A DNA stretch of 64,000 nucleotides from the NCBI RefSeq assembly GCF_000472525.1, contig NZ_KI421431.1:70987-134986 (forward strand), given 5' to 3'. Positions 36,394 to 45,061 of this stretch are shown piece after piece. The position numbers and the translations under genes are program-made. The notes under the pieces are model-generated. The model did no database searches. It was not told the DNA's origin and saw nothing but the letters and a program-made list of their open reading frames with translations. Source of the DNA: Paraburkholderia dilworthii (GTDB lineage: Bacteria > Pseudomonadota > Gammaproteobacteria > Burkholderiales > Burkholderiaceae). Every line of letters begins with the position of its first letter. Positions within the stretch are counted from its first letter, which is position 1.

Positions 36394-37036
36394 AATGTTC
36401 GATATGTTCGTCCAGTCGTTCTGGGAAACGCTCGTCATGGTAGGTATTTCCGGGCTGGTCGGCGCGGCGGTCGGTTTGCCCCTCGGCGTGCTGCTGTATC
36501 TGACGGACCGTCAAGGTGTATTGCAGAACGTCGCGGTGAATCGAGCAATGGGCGTGGTCGTGAATGCGGTGCGCTCGACGCCGTTCATCATCCTGCTCGT
36601 GGCGGTGATTCCGTTCACGCGGCTCGTCGTCGGATCGTCGATCGGTACGGCCGCGGCCGTCGTACCGCTGACGATTGCTGCGGCGCCGTTCATCGCGCGT
36701 CTCGTCGAAACGGCGCTGCGGGAAGTCGATCGCGGTCTGATCGAGGCTGCGCAGGCGATGGGCGCGACCACCAGCCAGATCGTATTCAAGGTGTTGTTGC
36801 CAGAATCGCTGCCGGGCGTGGTCGCCGGCTTGACGATCACGTTCGTCTCACTGGTCGGCTATTCGGCGATGGCGGGCGCAATCGGCGGCGGCGGTCTCGG
36901 CGACCTGGGCATTCGCTACGGGTATCAGCGTTTTCTGCCGGAAGTGATGTTGACGGTCGTCGTGATTCTGATCGTCTTCGTGCAGTTGGTGCAGTCGTTC
37001 GGGGATTGGCTCGTGCGTCGTCTGAGCCATAAATAA
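36383..37036 (+). CDS. metI: Methionine ABC transporter, permease
   Basis: A 217-residue inner-membrane permease with five predicted helices. The EAA coupling loop is LIEAAQAMGATTSQIVFKVL. The start MLSEMFDMFV at 36383 overlaps metN by 11 bp, implying coupling; longer upstream frames are discarded. metQ follows after 15 bp. Confidence 0.96.
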   Translation: MLSEMFDMFVQSFWETLVMVGISGLVGAAVGLPLGVLLYLTDRQGVLQNVAVNRAMGVVVNAVRSTPFIILLVAVIPFTRLVVGSSIGTAAAVVPLTIAAAPFIARLVETALREVDRGLIEAAQAMGATTSQIVFKVLLPESLPGVVAGLTITFVSLVGYSAMAGAIGGGGLGDLGIRYGYQRFLPEVMLTVVVILIVFVQLVQSFGDWLVRRLSHK

Positions 37037-37051
37037 ATCAAAAGGTCCATC

Positions 37052-37849
37052 ATGCAACGTCGTTTCATTCTCAAGCTGGTCGCGGCACTCGGGGCCGCGT
37101 CGCTGTTCGCCGCCAATGCGGCTCACGCTGAAGACACGATCAAGGTCGGTGTCACCGGCGGTCCGCACGCGCAGATCATGGAAGTCGTGAAAACCGTCGC
37201 GGCGAAGAACGGCCTGAACATCAAGATCATCGAATTCTCCGATTACGTGCAGCCGAACGCGGCGCTCGCGGGCGGCGATCTGGACGCGAACAGCTATCAG
37301 CATGACCCGTACTTGCAGGCGCAGGTCAAAGACCGTGGCTACAAGCTGATTCGCGTCGCCGATACGGTCACCTATCCGATGGGTATCTATTCGAAGAAAG
37401 TGAAGACGCTGGCGGAACTGAAGCCGGGCGCGAAAATCGCGGTGCCGAACGATCCGACCAACGGCGGCCGGGCGCTCCTGCTACTGCAAAAGCAGGGGCT
37501 CCTGAAGCTGCGCGCCGAGGCGGGCCTGAAGGCTACGCCGCTCGACATCGTCGACAATCCGAGGAAGCTGAAAATCGTCGAACTCGACGCCGCGCAGATT
37601 CCGCGCTCGCTCAACGATGTGGACGCTGCGGCGATCAACACCAACTTCGCGATGGAAGCGGGTCTGAAGCCGAAGCAGGACGCGATTGCAATCGAAGATC
37701 CGAAGGGTCCGTACGTGAACGTGATCGCGATCCGCGAGGCCGATAAAAACAAGCCTTGGGTGGCGAAGCTGGTGGCGGCCTACCATTCGCCGGAAGTGAA
37801 GCAGTTTGTCGAGGGCAAGTTCGGCGGCTCGGTAGTCACGGCGTGGTGA
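37052..37849 (+). CDS. metQ: Methionine-binding protein
   Basis: A 265-residue NlpA-family binding protein with a Sec signal peptide (MQRRFILKLVAALGAASLF, cleavage after AHA). Mature motifs include VGVTGGPHAQIMEVV, DANSYQHDPYL, VPNDPTNGGRALLLL and AAINTNFAMEAGL. There is no lipobox cysteine, so it is a free periplasmic receptor, unlike enterobacterial MetQ lipoprotein. A terminator follows. Confidence 0.95.
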   Translation: MQRRFILKLVAALGAASLFAANAAHAEDTIKVGVTGGPHAQIMEVVKTVAAKNGLNIKIIEFSDYVQPNAALAGGDLDANSYQHDPYLQAQVKDRGYKLIRVADTVTYPMGIYSKKVKTLAELKPGAKIAVPNDPTNGGRALLLLQKQGLLKLRAEAGLKATPLDIVDNPRKLKIVELDAAQIPRSLNDVDAAAINTNFAMEAGLKPKQDAIAIEDPKGPYVNVIAIREADKNKPWVAKLVAAYHSPEVKQFVEGKFGGSVVTAW

Positions 37850-37911
37850 TCTGACAGGTTCAGACACCCAAAGACACGCCGGCGATATGAGAATTAGAGT
37901 CGTTAAGTGGG

Positions 37912-37938
37912 AACCCGGGGTTGCCGCCGGGGTTTTTT
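37912..37938 (+). terminator. metNIQ terminator
   Basis: A bulged stem, AACCCGG with CCGGGGTT, is followed by TTTTTTT about 60 bp after metQ. Confidence 0.8.
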
Positions 37939-37944
37939 TGCGAT

Positions 37945-37963
37945 TAAAATAGAACGATCGTTC
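37945..37963. promoter_or_regulatory. Perfect palindrome, TetR-type operator candidate, upstream of etfBA
   Basis: GAACGATCGTTC (37952-37963) is a perfect 12-bp palindrome placed just after TAAAAT (37945-37950), a possible -10 with TTGCCG 18 bp upstream. A second possible -10, TATAAT (38042-38047), lies nearer etfB. Control by a TetR-family fatty-acid regulator such as FadP is inferred from the genes downstream. Confidence 0.5.
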
Positions 37964-38087
37964 GATACTGCCGTCACGCCGCTGGGGAGCGATATCCTCG
38001 TGCTGAAGCGCCCGCGACAAGGCTGCCATGAGGGCAGTCGTTATAATGTCCGTTGGGTTGACGTATTCGTAACTTTGGAGCGTGTGC

Positions 38088-38837
38088 ATGAAAATCCTGG
38101 TGCCAGTCAAGAGAGTGGTCGATTACAACGTGAAGGTTCGAGTCAAGTCGGACGGCACGGGCGTCGACATTGCGAACGTGAAGATGTCGATGAATCCGTT
38201 CGACGAAATCGCGGTTGAGGAAGCGGTGCGTCTGAGGGAAGCGGGCGTCGCGACCGAAGTGATCGCCGTGTCGGCGGGCGTGACGCAATCGCAGGAAACG
38301 CTGCGCACGGCGCTGGCCATCGGCGCGGATCGCGCGATCCTGATCGAGTCGGCGGAAGAATTGCAGCCGCTCGCTGTCGCAAAGCTGCTGAAGGCGCTGG
38401 TCGACAAGGAGCAGCCGCAACTGGTCATTCTCGGCAAGCAGGCCATCGACGACGATTCGAACCAGACCGGCCAGATGCTTGCCGCGCTGGCTGGCCTGCC
38501 GCAAGCGACGTTTGCGTCAAAGGTTGTCGTCGCGGACGGCAAGGCGACCGTGTCCCGCGAAGTGGATGGCGGTGCTGAAACGCTGTCGCTGAAACTGCCC
38601 GCGGTGGTGACGACCGATCTGCGCCTGAACGAACCGCGCTACGTCACGCTGCCGAACATCATGAAGGCGAAGAAGAAGCCGCTGGAAACGATCAAGCCCG
38701 AAGACCTCGGCGTGGATGTCACGCCGCGTCTGAAGACGCTCAAGGTTGTCGAGCCGCCCAAGCGCGCCGCCGGTGTCAAGGTGCCGGATGTGAAGACGCT
38801 GGTCGAGAAGCTGAAGACCGAAGCCAAGGTGCTGTGA
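38088..38837 (+). CDS. etfB: Electron transfer flavoprotein, beta subunit
   Basis: A 249-residue subunit that binds AMP and helps carry electrons from acyl-CoA dehydrogenases to ETF-ubiquinone oxidoreductase. It opens MKILVPVKRVVDYNVKVRV, and the docking-loop signature is LPQATFASKV with LNEPRYVTLPNIMKAKKKP. ATG 38088 has GGAG at 7-nt spacing; the GTG six bases earlier is too close to that site. etfA follows 14 bp later. Confidence 0.97.
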   Translation: MKILVPVKRVVDYNVKVRVKSDGTGVDIANVKMSMNPFDEIAVEEAVRLREAGVATEVIAVSAGVTQSQETLRTALAIGADRAILIESAEELQPLAVAKLLKALVDKEQPQLVILGKQAIDDDSNQTGQMLAALAGLPQATFASKVVVADGKATVSREVDGGAETLSLKLPAVVTTDLRLNEPRYVTLPNIMKAKKKPLETIKPEDLGVDVTPRLKTLKVVEPPKRAAGVKVPDVKTLVEKLKTEAKVL

Positions 38838-38851
38838 GGGAGACAGGGCAA

Positions 38852-39787
38852 ATGACGAATCTGGTAATAGCAGAACACGACAACGCATCGATCAAGGCCG
38901 CCACGCTGCACACCATTGCAGCCGCGCAGAAGATCGGTGGTGACATTCACGTGCTGGTCGCGGGTCAAAACGCGCAGGCCGCAGCGGACGCAGCCGCAAA
39001 GATCGCAAGTGTTTCGAAGGTGCTGCTGGCCGACGCGCCGCAACTGGCCGAAGGGCTCGCGGAAAACGTCGAGGCAACGGTGCTGAACATTGCGAAGGAC
39101 TACTCGCATATCCTTGCGCCCGCAACCGCTTACGGTAAGAACATCGCGCCGCGCATCGCTGCCAAGCTCGACGTCGCACAGATCAGCGACATTACGGCAG
39201 TGGATTCCGCCGACACTTTCGAGCGTCCGATCTACGCGGGTAACGCAATCGCGACGGTGCAATCGGCCGATCCGATCAAGGTCATCACTGTGCGTACGAC
39301 CGGTTTCGACGCGGTTGCCGCCGAGGGTGGCAGCGCATCCGTGGAGAAAATCGAAGCCGCAGCCGACGCAGGCATCTCGCAGTTCGTCAGCCGCGAAGTG
39401 ACGAAGCTCGATCGTCCGGAACTGACGTCGGCGAAGATCATCGTCTCGGGCGGGCGCGGTCTGGGCAATGGCGAGAACTACACCAAGGTTCTCGAGCCGC
39501 TGGCGGACAAGCTCAATGCGGCGCTCGGCGCATCGCGTGCGGCCGTCGACGCGGGCTTCGTGCCTAACGACTACCAAGTCGGCCAGACCGGCAAGATCGT
39601 CGCGCCGCAACTGTACGTAGCGGTCGGCATCTCCGGCGCGATCCAGCATCTGGCGGGCATGAAGGACAGCAAGGTGATCGTCGCGATCAACAAGGATCCG
39701 GAAGCGCCGATTTTCAGCGTCGCCGATTACGGCCTCGTGGGCGATCTGTTCACGCTTGTGCCGGAACTCGTGAGCGAACTCGGCTAA
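38852..39787 (+). CDS. etfA: Electron transfer flavoprotein, alpha subunit
   Basis: A 311-residue FAD-binding subunit. The C-terminal FAD signature is VGQTGKIVAPQLYVAVGISG, preceded by SGGRGLGNGENYTKVLEPLA. It forms a heterodimer with EtfB. The start at 38852 (MTNLVIAEHDN) has AGGG just upstream. An acyl-CoA dehydrogenase, the probable electron donor, lies 114 bp downstream. Confidence 0.97.
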   Translation: MTNLVIAEHDNASIKAATLHTIAAAQKIGGDIHVLVAGQNAQAAADAAAKIASVSKVLLADAPQLAEGLAENVEATVLNIAKDYSHILAPATAYGKNIAPRIAAKLDVAQISDITAVDSADTFERPIYAGNAIATVQSADPIKVITVRTTGFDAVAAEGGSASVEKIEAAADAGISQFVSREVTKLDRPELTSAKIIVSGGRGLGNGENYTKVLEPLADKLNAALGASRAAVDAGFVPNDYQVGQTGKIVAPQLYVAVGISGAIQHLAGMKDSKVIVAINKDPEAPIFSVADYGLVGDLFTLVPELVSELG

Positions 39788-39840
39788 GCAAGCGTCTGAG
39801 CGCCACATAAAAGCCATCTAAAGGCGTTTGGCGGTATACG

Positions 39841-39876
39841 AAGGGCGCGGGACCGCACAAGTCCGGCGCCCTTTTT
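39841..39876 (+). terminator. Hairpin with T tract between etfA and the acyl-CoA dehydrogenase gene
   Basis: AAGGGCGC pairs with GCGCCCTT, with GGAC/GTCC inside, followed by a short T run. It may reduce or stop read-through from etfBA. Confidence 0.75.
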
Positions 39877-39901
39877 CCATCAAGGCAGGAGGAGAATAGA
39901 A

Positions 39902-41692
39902 ATGAGCTATACGGCGCCCATCAAGGACATGCTGTTCGTGATGAAGGAACTGGCGAACCTCGAACAGATCGCGACGCTGCCGGGCTTCGAAGACGCGAAC
40001 CTGGACACCGCTCAAGCCGTGCTGGAAGAGTCGGCGAAACTAAGCGGCGAAGTGCTGGCTCCGCTGAATGTCGAAGGCGATCGCAATCCGAGCAGTTGGA
40101 AAGACGGCGTAGTCACGGCGACACCGGGCTTCAAGGAAGCGTTCCGCCAATTTGCCGAAGGCGGCTGGCAAGGCGTGCAGCATCCCGTCGACTATGAAGG
40201 TCAGGGGCTGCCCAAGCTGATCGCGACCGGATGCATCGAAATGCTGAACGCGTCGAATCTGTCGTTCGCGCTGTGCCCGTTGCTCACCGACGGCGCAATC
40301 GAAGCGCTGCTGACCGCCGGCACCGACGCGCAGAAACAGACCTATGTGCCCAAGCTCGTTTCCGGCGAATGGACCGGCACGATGAATCTCACCGAGCCGC
40401 AGGCCGGCTCCGACCTCGCGCTCGTGCGCACGCGCGCCGAGCCGCAAGGCGACGGTTCGTTCAAGCTTTTCGGCACGAAGATTTTCATCACGTGGGGCGA
40501 GCACGACATGGCGAAGAACATCGCGCATCTCGTGCTGGCGCGCACGCCGAACGCGCCCGAAGGCGTGAAGGGCATCTCGCTTTTCATCGTGCCGAAGTTT
40601 CTGATCAATGAAGACGGTTCGCTCGGCGAGCGTAACGATGTGCATTGCGTGTCGATCGAACACAAGCTCGGCATCAAGGCGAGCCCGACCGCGGTGCTGC
40701 AATTCGGCGATCATGGCGGCGCAATCGGGCATCTGATCGGCGAGGAAAATCGCGGCCTCGAGTACATGTTCATCATGATGAACGCGGCTCGCTTTGCCGT
40801 GGGTATGCAGGGCGTCGGCGTATCGGATCGCGCCTATCAGAAGGCGGTGGCCTATGCGAAGGATCGCGTGCAAAGCCGTCCCGTCGATGGCTCCGCGAAA
40901 CAGCCGGTCGCGATCATTCAGCATCCGGACGTGCGCCGCATGCTGTCGACGATGCGCTCGCTCACTGAAGCGTCGCGGGCGCTCGCTTATGTGGCGGCCG
41001 GGCATTGCGACGTCGCGCATCGTCATCCGGACGCAGTGACGCGTGCCGAACATCAGGCGATTTACGAATTCCTCGTGCCGATCGTGAAGGGTTGGAGCAC
41101 GGAGTTATCGATCGACGTGACGAGTCTTGGCGTGCAGGTTCACGGCGGCATGGGTTTCATCGAAGAAACGGGCGCCGCGCAGTACTATCGCGATGCCCGC
41201 ATTCTGCCGATCTACGAAGGCACGACCGCCATTCAGGCCAACGATCTGATCGGCCGCAAGACGGTGCGCGACGGTGGCAAGGTCGCGAAGTCGCTGCTTG
41301 CGGGCGTCGCTGAGACAGTGGAATCGCTCGGTGCGCAGCAAGGCCCGGCGTTCGAGTCAATGAAAAAGTATCTCTTGCAGGGGCAGCACTCGTTGAGCGC
41401 TGTAGTCGATTTCGTCGTCGCCAACACGAAGGACGATCCGAACGCCGTGTTTGCGGGCAGCGTGCCGTATCTGAAGCTTGCCGGCATTGTGCTCGGCGGC
41501 TGGCAAATGGCGCGCGCACTGCTGGTGGCCGCTCAGAAGCGCGACGAAGACCCGGCGTTCTACGGCGCTAAGATCGCGACTGCGCAGTTCTATGCGGAGC
41601 ATGTGTTGCCGCTCGCGACCGCGCTCGAGGCGTCGATCGTCACTGCGAAGGGCGACGAGGGCGTGCTGGGTTTGTCGGCGGATCAGTTCTGA
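39902..41692 (+). CDS. Acyl-CoA dehydrogenase, long (~600-residue) family
   Basis: A 596-residue flavoenzyme oxidising acyl-CoA thioesters. The FAD/substrate segments are MNLTEPQAGSDLALVRTRAE and IFITWGEHDMAKNIAHLVLA. A region before the C-terminal extension reads GVQVHGGMGFIEETGAAQYYRDARILPIYEGTT-like (glutamate base in YEGTT). The extra C-terminal helical domain (about residues 460-596) places it with FadE5/DmdC-like enzymes. An excellent AGGAGGAG ribosome site precedes the ATG. Electrons probably go to the adjacent EtfAB. Chain-length preference is unknown. Confidence 0.92.
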   Translation: MSYTAPIKDMLFVMKELANLEQIATLPGFEDANLDTAQAVLEESAKLSGEVLAPLNVEGDRNPSSWKDGVVTATPGFKEAFRQFAEGGWQGVQHPVDYEGQGLPKLIATGCIEMLNASNLSFALCPLLTDGAIEALLTAGTDAQKQTYVPKLVSGEWTGTMNLTEPQAGSDLALVRTRAEPQGDGSFKLFGTKIFITWGEHDMAKNIAHLVLARTPNAPEGVKGISLFIVPKFLINEDGSLGERNDVHCVSIEHKLGIKASPTAVLQFGDHGGAIGHLIGEENRGLEYMFIMMNAARFAVGMQGVGVSDRAYQKAVAYAKDRVQSRPVDGSAKQPVAIIQHPDVRRMLSTMRSLTEASRALAYVAAGHCDVAHRHPDAVTRAEHQAIYEFLVPIVKGWSTELSIDVTSLGVQVHGGMGFIEETGAAQYYRDARILPIYEGTTAIQANDLIGRKTVRDGGKVAKSLLAGVAETVESLGAQQGPAFESMKKYLLQGQHSLSAVVDFVVANTKDDPNAVFAGSVPYLKLAGIVLGGWQMARALLVAAQKRDEDPAFYGAKIATAQFYAEHVLPLATALEASIVTAKGDEGVLGLSADQF

Positions 41693-41729
41693 TGCGGCTT
41701 AAGGTCTGACAGCGACCGCTGTCCGAATG

Positions 41730-41765
41730 CAAACGGCGCCTTGTAGCAAGGCGCCGTTTGTTTTT
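41730..41765. terminator. Terminator after the acyl-CoA dehydrogenase gene
   Basis: A perfect 14-bp stem, CAAACGGCGCCTTG with CAAGGCGCCGTTTG, closes a TAG loop and is followed by TTTTT. It lies 70 bp from the dadA stop on the other strand. Confidence 0.92.
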
Positions 41766-41834
41766 GCCGAACCGCTTCGTGCGATCACGAACCGGGTGGC
41801 GACGCGTTATGCGTCACGCTTCACTTGAGAGGCT

Positions 41835-43121
41835 TCATGCATAAGCCGGACGATGCGCCCCGCCGGTCTCGCCGAGATAGCGATGCACCGACAGATCGTC
41901 CGCCTTGATGGCGGGCTGCTTGCCCGACATGACGTCGGCCAGCAGTTGACCCGAACCGCACGACATCGTCCAGCCGAGTGTGCCGTGGCCTGTGTTCAGG
42001 AACAGATTCGCCACTGGCGTGCGGCCGACGATTGGCGTGCCGTCCGGTGTCATGGGCCGCAGGCCGGTCCAGAAGCTCGCCTTCGACGTATCGCCGCCGC
42101 CTGGGAACAGGTCGTTCACGCAGAGCTCCAGCGTTTCGCGGCGCGCTTGCCGCAACGACTTGTCGAAACCGACGATCTCAGCCATGCCGCCGACGCGAAT
42201 CCGGTTGTCGAAACGGGTAATCGCGATCTTGTACGTTTCGTCGAGCACGGTGGAAACTGGCGCCGCGGCTTCGTTCACGATAGGCGCCGTGATCGAGTAG
42301 CCCTTCAGCGGATACACGGGAATCTTCACGAGACCGGACAGGAATTTCGTCGAATAGGAACCGAGCGCGACGACGAACGAATCGGCGCGCACCAGTTCAC
42401 CGCCGCACTGCACGCCGGCAATGCGGTCGCCCGTCATGGCGAGTGCGTCGATTGGCGTGTTGTAGCGGAATTTAACGCCCAACTGCTCGGCCAGCGCGGC
42501 AAGGCGGGTGGTGAACATCTGGCAGTCGCCGGTTTCGTCGCCCGGCAGGCGCAGGCCGCCCGTCAGCTTGTGGGAGACGGCGGCGAGCGCCGGCTCCGCC
42601 TGAGCCAGTTCTGCTGCCGACAGCAGTTCGTATGGCACCTTGGCTTCACGCAGCACGGCGATGTCTTTCGCCGCGCCGTCGAATTGCTGTTGCGTGCGGA
42701 ACACCTGCAGCGTGCCGCCCGTGCGTCCTTCATAGCCGATGCCGGTTTCGGCGCGCAGCGCTTGCAGGCAATCGCGGCTGTACTCGGCAAGGCGCACCAT
42801 GCGGCCTTTGTTGACCGCGTAACGCGATTCGGTGCAGTTCTGCAGCATCTGCCACATCCATTGGAGCTGGAACTGCGTGCCGTCGAGGCGGATTGCGAGG
42901 GGCGCGTGTTTCTGGAACATCCATTTGACGGCTTTGAGCGGCACGCCAGGCGCTGCCCACGGCGACGCGTAGCCCGGCGAGATCTGGCCGGCGTTGGCGA
43001 AACTGGTTTCAAGCGCCGGGCCCGCCTCACGATCGATAACCGTTACTTCATGACCCGCACGCGCCAGGTAATACGCGCTCGTCACGCCGACGACGCCACT
43101 GCCCAAAACGACGACTCGCAT
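41835..43121 (-). CDS. dadA: D-amino acid dehydrogenase
   Basis: A 428-residue FAD enzyme of the inner membrane face that deaminates D-alanine and other D-amino acids into the respiratory chain. The dinucleotide motif is VVVLGSGVVGVTSAYYLARA. SFANAGQISPGYASPWA, FWTGLRPMTPDG and NTGHGTLGWTM are family signatures. The start at 43121 has GGAG at 5-nt spacing. It diverges from the Lrp-family gene, the usual regulator in this arrangement. Confidence 0.96.
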   Translation of the reverse strand: MRVVVLGSGVVGVTSAYYLARAGHEVTVIDREAGPALETSFANAGQISPGYASPWAAPGVPLKAVKWMFQKHAPLAIRLDGTQFQLQWMWQMLQNCTESRYAVNKGRMVRLAEYSRDCLQALRAETGIGYEGRTGGTLQVFRTQQQFDGAAKDIAVLREAKVPYELLSAAELAQAEPALAAVSHKLTGGLRLPGDETGDCQMFTTRLAALAEQLGVKFRYNTPIDALAMTGDRIAGVQCGGELVRADSFVVALGSYSTKFLSGLVKIPVYPLKGYSITAPIVNEAAAPVSTVLDETYKIAITRFDNRIRVGGMAEIVGFDKSLRQARRETLELCVNDLFPGGGDTSKASFWTGLRPMTPDGTPIVGRTPVANLFLNTGHGTLGWTMSCGSGQLLADVMSGKQPAIKADDLSVHRYLGETGGAHRPAYA

Positions 43122-43287
43122 AGCTGCTCCAGAAATTCGCAAGATTCGCGGGCGATGCGCTCGTCAGTTCGTTTTGAATTCATTCGATTAACGAGGTGAA
43201 ACGCGGTACGCCCAGTGGTAACCGCTATACTATTGGCGACACAACAGGTTTTGTTATTGTATTTTTGCGATTTTCAGAAGAAACACT
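43122..43287. promoter_or_regulatory. dadA-lrp divergent region
   Basis: This 166-bp spacer has a TATACT-like -10 (43226 area) and an AT-rich stretch (TTTTGTTATTGTATTTTTG) next to the lrp start. Such tracts are typical of Lrp binding regions. Exact sites cannot be fixed by eye. Confidence 0.45.
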
Positions 43288-43776
43288 ATGCGTACGCAAC
43301 GCCAGCCGGTCCGGTCGCTGGACAAGCTCGACCACAAGATTCTTCGCCTGCTGCAGCAGGACGGCCGCATGGCCATGAAAGACCTCGCCGAGCAAGTCGG
43401 GCTCTCGGTTACGCCATGTATCGAGCGCGTCAAACGGATGGAGCGCGACGGCGTCATCACCGGTTACTACGCCCGCGTTAATCCGGCCGAGTTGGGCGCC
43501 GCGCTGCTAGTTTTCGTGGAAATTACCCTTGATCACAAAAGCGGCAACATGTTCGACCAGTTTCGCCGCGAAGTGCAGAAAATTCCGGAAGTGCTCGAGT
43601 GTCATCTCGTATCCGGCGACTTCGATTACCTGATCAAGGCGCGCATCGGCGAAATGGCCGACTACCGCAAGCTGCTGGGCGACATCCTGCTCCAACTGCC
43701 CGGCGCGGTGCAGTCGAAAAGCTATGTGGTGATGGAGGAGATCAAGGAAACGCTGACGATTCCGGTAGGCGACTAA
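43288..43776 (+). CDS. lrp: Lrp/AsnC-family transcriptional regulator
   Basis: A 162-residue leucine-responsive regulator. The winged HTH is at residues ~12-70 (LDKLDHKILRLLQQDGRM, LAEQVGLSVTPCIERVKRME). The RAM ligand domain is at ~75-150 (LECHLVSGDFDYLIKARIG). Its divergence from dadA suggests it activates D-alanine catabolism in response to alanine or leucine; a wider role as Lrp is possible. Confidence 0.93.
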   Translation: MRTQRQPVRSLDKLDHKILRLLQQDGRMAMKDLAEQVGLSVTPCIERVKRMERDGVITGYYARVNPAELGAALLVFVEITLDHKSGNMFDQFRREVQKIPEVLECHLVSGDFDYLIKARIGEMADYRKLLGDILLQLPGAVQSKSYVVMEEIKETLTIPVGD

Positions 43777-43822
43777 GCCGCGCGCTACGTGCCACCCGGG
43801 GGCTCGACAAGCGGCGTAAACA

Positions 43823-43838
43823 CTGTATATTTATACAG
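43823..43838. promoter_or_regulatory. LexA (SOS) box upstream of the radical SAM gene
   Basis: CTGTATATTTATACAG matches the CTGT-N8-ACAG LexA operator exactly and differs by one base from the ideal alternating core. It lies 56 bp upstream of the GTG start and 47 bp after lrp. Confidence 0.8.
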
Positions 43839-43863
43839 GTTTAGCGCGCCGTTTCAATTTTCC

Positions 43864-43893
43864 GTTGCTTGCCCTCGCTTGCCATTGTTTGCC
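43864..43893 (+). repeat. Three 10-bp direct repeats ending TTGCC
   Basis: GTTGCTTGCC, CTCGCTTGCC and ATTGTTTGCC are adjacent with an exact 10-bp period. They end directly at the GTG start of the radical SAM gene. Confidence 0.8.
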
Positions 43894-45039
43894 GTGACTG
43901 AACCCGACTCCCATTCCGCCGCCGAGTTTCCCATTGCGCCACCGGCCCCTCGCAAGGGTCGCGGCGCAGTGACGAACTTGCAGGGCCGCTACGAAGTCGA
44001 CCAGCGTGAGGCGGTGGACGACGGCTGGCTCGCCGCACTGGACGAAGACGAAGAGCCGAAGGTTCTGCGCACACAGGTGTTCGAGGAAAGGGCGAAGAGC
44101 ATTCTCACGCGTAATTCGTCGCCGGACATTCCATTCGGCGTGTCGCTCAATCCGTACCGCGGCTGCGAGCACGGTTGTATCTATTGTTTCGCGCGGCCCA
44201 CGCATAGCTATCTGGGACTTTCGCCAGGGCTCGACTTCGAAAGCCGGATCTATGCAAAGGTCAACGCGCCCGAGTTGCTGGAGCGAGAACTCTCCAAGAA
44301 GTCGTACGAGCCGGAGCCGATCGCGCTTGGTGTGAATACCGACGCCTGGCAGCCCGCCGAACGCGACTGGCGACTCACGCGGCGCGTCGTCGAGGTGCTC
44401 AGCGAGCGCAATCATCCGTTTGCGGCGATTACAAAGTCGTCGCTGATCGAGCGCGATCTCGATCTGCTTGCGCCGATGGCGGCTCGCGGCCAGTTCATGG
44501 CGGCCATTACCATCACCACGCTAGACGCCGAGATTGCGCGTACGCTCGAACCACGCGCGGCAACGCCGTCGCGTAGGCTTCGCACTATCCGCACATTGAG
44601 CGAGGCCGGCATTCCGGTCGGCGTGAGCATTGCGCCCGTCATTCCGTTTGTCACCGAGCCCGACATGGAGCGCGTGCTCGAGGCCTGCGCGGAAGCCGGC
44701 GCAAGCAATGCGAGCTATATCGTGCTGCGTCTGCCGTGGGAAGTCGCGCCGCTCTTCAAAGACTGGCTCGCCGCGCACTTTCCGGAGCGCGCTGAGCGGG
44801 TGATGGCGCGCGTGCGCGACATGCGGGGCGGCAAAGACTACGACTCGTCTTTTTCCACCCGAATGAAGGGCGAAGGCTTATGGGCCGATCTGCTCAAGCA
44901 GCGATTCCACAAAGCCGTGCGCCGTTTAGGACTGAACCAGCGCGACCGCGGCATTCTGGACATGTCGCATTTTCGGCGTAGTGAGCCGCCGCGGATTCCG
45001 GCGGCAACTCGGGATAATCCGCAACTCGATCTTTTCTAG
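43894..45039 (+). CDS. PA0069-family radical SAM protein (SplB-like, COG1533)
   Basis: A ~381-residue radical SAM enzyme. The cluster motif is CEHGCIYC (Cx3Cx2C) in NPYRGCEHGCIYCFARPTHS; spore photoproduct lyase also uses Cx3Cx2C. ALGVNTDAWQPAER and ITKSSLIERDLDLL are family segments. The protein family lacks a proven substrate. GTG 43894 is chosen because an upstream ATG (43789) would place the LexA box inside the gene. The LexA box suggests induction by DNA damage and a repair-related role, which is inference. Confidence 0.87.
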   Translation: MTEPDSHSAAEFPIAPPAPRKGRGAVTNLQGRYEVDQREAVDDGWLAALDEDEEPKVLRTQVFEERAKSILTRNSSPDIPFGVSLNPYRGCEHGCIYCFARPTHSYLGLSPGLDFESRIYAKVNAPELLERELSKKSYEPEPIALGVNTDAWQPAERDWRLTRRVVEVLSERNHPFAAITKSSLIERDLDLLAPMAARGQFMAAITITTLDAEIARTLEPRAATPSRRLRTIRTLSEAGIPVGVSIAPVIPFVTEPDMERVLEACAEAGASNASYIVLRLPWEVAPLFKDWLAAHFPERAERVMARVRDMRGGKDYDSSFSTRMKGEGLWADLLKQRFHKAVRRLGLNQRDRGILDMSHFRRSEPPRIPAATRDNPQLDLF

Positions 45040-45061
45040 TGAATCGACGCAGAGTGCGTGA

